Positions 63,226-64,000 of a stretch of 64,000 nucleotides of DNA are shown piece after piece. The notes under the pieces were generated by a model. The model ran no database searches, was not told the origin of the DNA, and worked only from the letters and a program-made list of their open reading frames with translations. Position 1 is the stretch's first letter. Each line of letters begins with the position of its first letter. Position numbers and translations under genes: made by a program. This DNA is from Rhodobacteraceae bacterium UBA6213 (GTDB lineage: Bacteria; Pseudomonadota; Alphaproteobacteria; Rhodobacterales; Rhodobacteraceae): contig DISJ01000010.1 of the NCBI GenBank assembly GCA_002421605.1, positions 978-64,977 of the forward strand. The letters are read 5' to 3'.

Positions 63226-64000
63226 AGATTGGTGTATTCGGAAATTGCCAGTCTGTGGGAATGGCAGCAAGCATCCGCGCTCTAGTGCCCAGCGCCGAAG
63301 TGCACCACTTCGGCCTCCATGAGGCGCGCAGCGCTCCGACGGACAAGATTGCGGCAGAGATGGATACGTTCGCAAAATGCGATTTTGTATTCTTGCAGCC
63401 GTCATTGACACACGGAATCAACGGGTTGCAAGAGCCGGATTTCGCTGCGCGGTGCAAAAGAATAATTCCCTACCCCATGATCGCCTATCGCGGGCTGCAG
63501 CCCGATTGCCATTACATAAAGTTGGAGACAGGGGACTTGGTTCAGGGTGCCCTTGGCCCATACCATTCGGCGATCGTGGCGGGGGCGTATCAAGCTGGGC
63601 TGTGCATGGACCGCGCGGAAAAACTGTTCAATGTATTCACCTACAGAGCGCTCGGGTATTTCGACATCCGCGCCAACAGTGAGCCCATCGGCGTCGAGTC
63701 TCTTCGCCATCAGTACGACTATTCGGCGTTCTTCGACGGCGAGCGCGGCGTATTCATGCATACTATCAATCACCCCACCATCGGCATAATCTTCGACTCG
63801 GCCAAGCAGGCACTCGAAAAGGCACAGGTGCACGTCAATTCGAGCGCGACGCCGCCCGATGACTGGCTCTCCACTATGCACATCTGGCCGGTCTATACCG
63901 GGTTGCGCAGCTATTCAGACGCCGAGATCCGGTTTAAGAGTCCCAGGGTCAGCGTAGATCTGTCGCTGTCGGAATTTGTAAAAAAAGCTACGAAGCCTAT
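63222..64000 (+). CDS. WcbI-family polysaccharide biosynthesis protein (partial, 3' end outside window)
   Basis: 259 residues are present. The N-terminus MKIGVFGNCQSVGMA has the GNCQS motif of WcbI, a capsule protein proposed as an acetyltransferase, and FVFLQPSLTH and INHPTIGIIFDSAKQAL follow the family layout. ATG 63222 overlaps the GSCFA stop. The frame remains open at the window edge. Confidence 0.85.
   Translation, partial: MKIGVFGNCQSVGMAASIRALVPSAEVHHFGLHEARSAPTDKIAAEMDTFAKCDFVFLQPSLTHGINGLQEPDFAARCKRIIPYPMIAYRGLQPDCHYIKLETGDLVQGALGPYHSAIVAGAYQAGLCMDRAEKLFNVFTYRALGYFDIRANSEPIGVESLRHQYDYSAFFDGERGVFMHTINHPTIGIIFDSAKQALEKAQVHVNSSATPPDDWLSTMHIWPVYTGLRSYSDAEIRFKSPRVSVDLSLSEFVKKATKP

Overview
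The window is a high-GC, gene-dense segment of an alphaproteobacterial chromosome, most likely from the Rhodobacterales (roseobacter/Rhodobacter group). The evidence is the atpH-atpA order, a symporter-histidine kinase beside a helix-turn-helix regulator of the short-chain fatty acyl type, a stand-alone FliM/FliN-like protein, a LuxI-family synthase, and many ATGA or TGATG stop-start overlaps. No rRNA, tRNA, CRISPR array or intact insertion sequence was found. Most of 1-27.8 kb is ordinary core or metabolic DNA. From about 28 kb onward the DNA is accessory in character, with longer and more AT-rich gaps.

Layout: (1) 0-8.6 kb: start of the ATP synthase operon (atpH, partial atpA), a methyltransferase, glyoxalase II, clpA, a FadB-like protein that has lost its catalytic motifs, and a small DksA/TraR-type zinc protein. 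(2) 8.7-15 kb: a SpoA-domain (FliM/FliN-like) protein, an Na+/solute-symporter-type histidine kinase with a small membrane protein and a response regulator, an HTH/DUF2083 regulator with an inverted repeat at its start codon, and a 31-residue lipoprotein. (3) 15.1-23 kb: a seven-gene operon for uptake and hydrolytic breakdown of dihydropyrimidine/hydantoin-type compounds (amidohydrolase, dihydropyrimidinase, PLP decarboxylase, ABC transporter). It is preceded by a RutR-like palindrome and closed by a hairpin terminator. (4) 23.1-27.8 kb: a four-gene 2-oxoacid:ferredoxin oxidoreductase operon whose last gene fuses a GltD-like flavin module to a 2x[4Fe-4S] ferredoxin.

(5) 27.9-35.2 kb: a signalling island with an Hpt protein, two response regulators carrying a degenerate GGDEF-like output, a single-domain response regulator, an acyl-homoserine-lactone synthase without a LuxR partner, a small unknown protein and a membrane histidine kinase. 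The parts are those of a LuxN/LuxU-like quorum-sensing phosphorelay. This is the best candidate here for an undescribed system, but the link between the parts is inference.

(6) 35.2-64 kb: a large surface-glycan locus. It has the complete route from mannose-6-phosphate to GDP-L-fucose (phosphomannomutase, ManC, Gmd, Fcl), two fucosyltransferases of different families (GT11 and GT10), GT25 and GT2 enzymes, a 1024-residue multi-domain glycosyltransferase, two DUF115/MptE-like modules, a CMP-sugar-type cytidylyltransferase paired with a 2-hydroxyacid dehydrogenase, FkbM-type methyltransferases (one with a 105-bp tandem-repeat coiled coil), a sulfotransferase-like/methyltransferase fusion, and GSCFA and WcbI proteins. 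One GT2 gene is interrupted by a single in-frame amber codon, and an SDR in the locus lacks the catalytic lysine. These features suggest a variable, recently changing locus.
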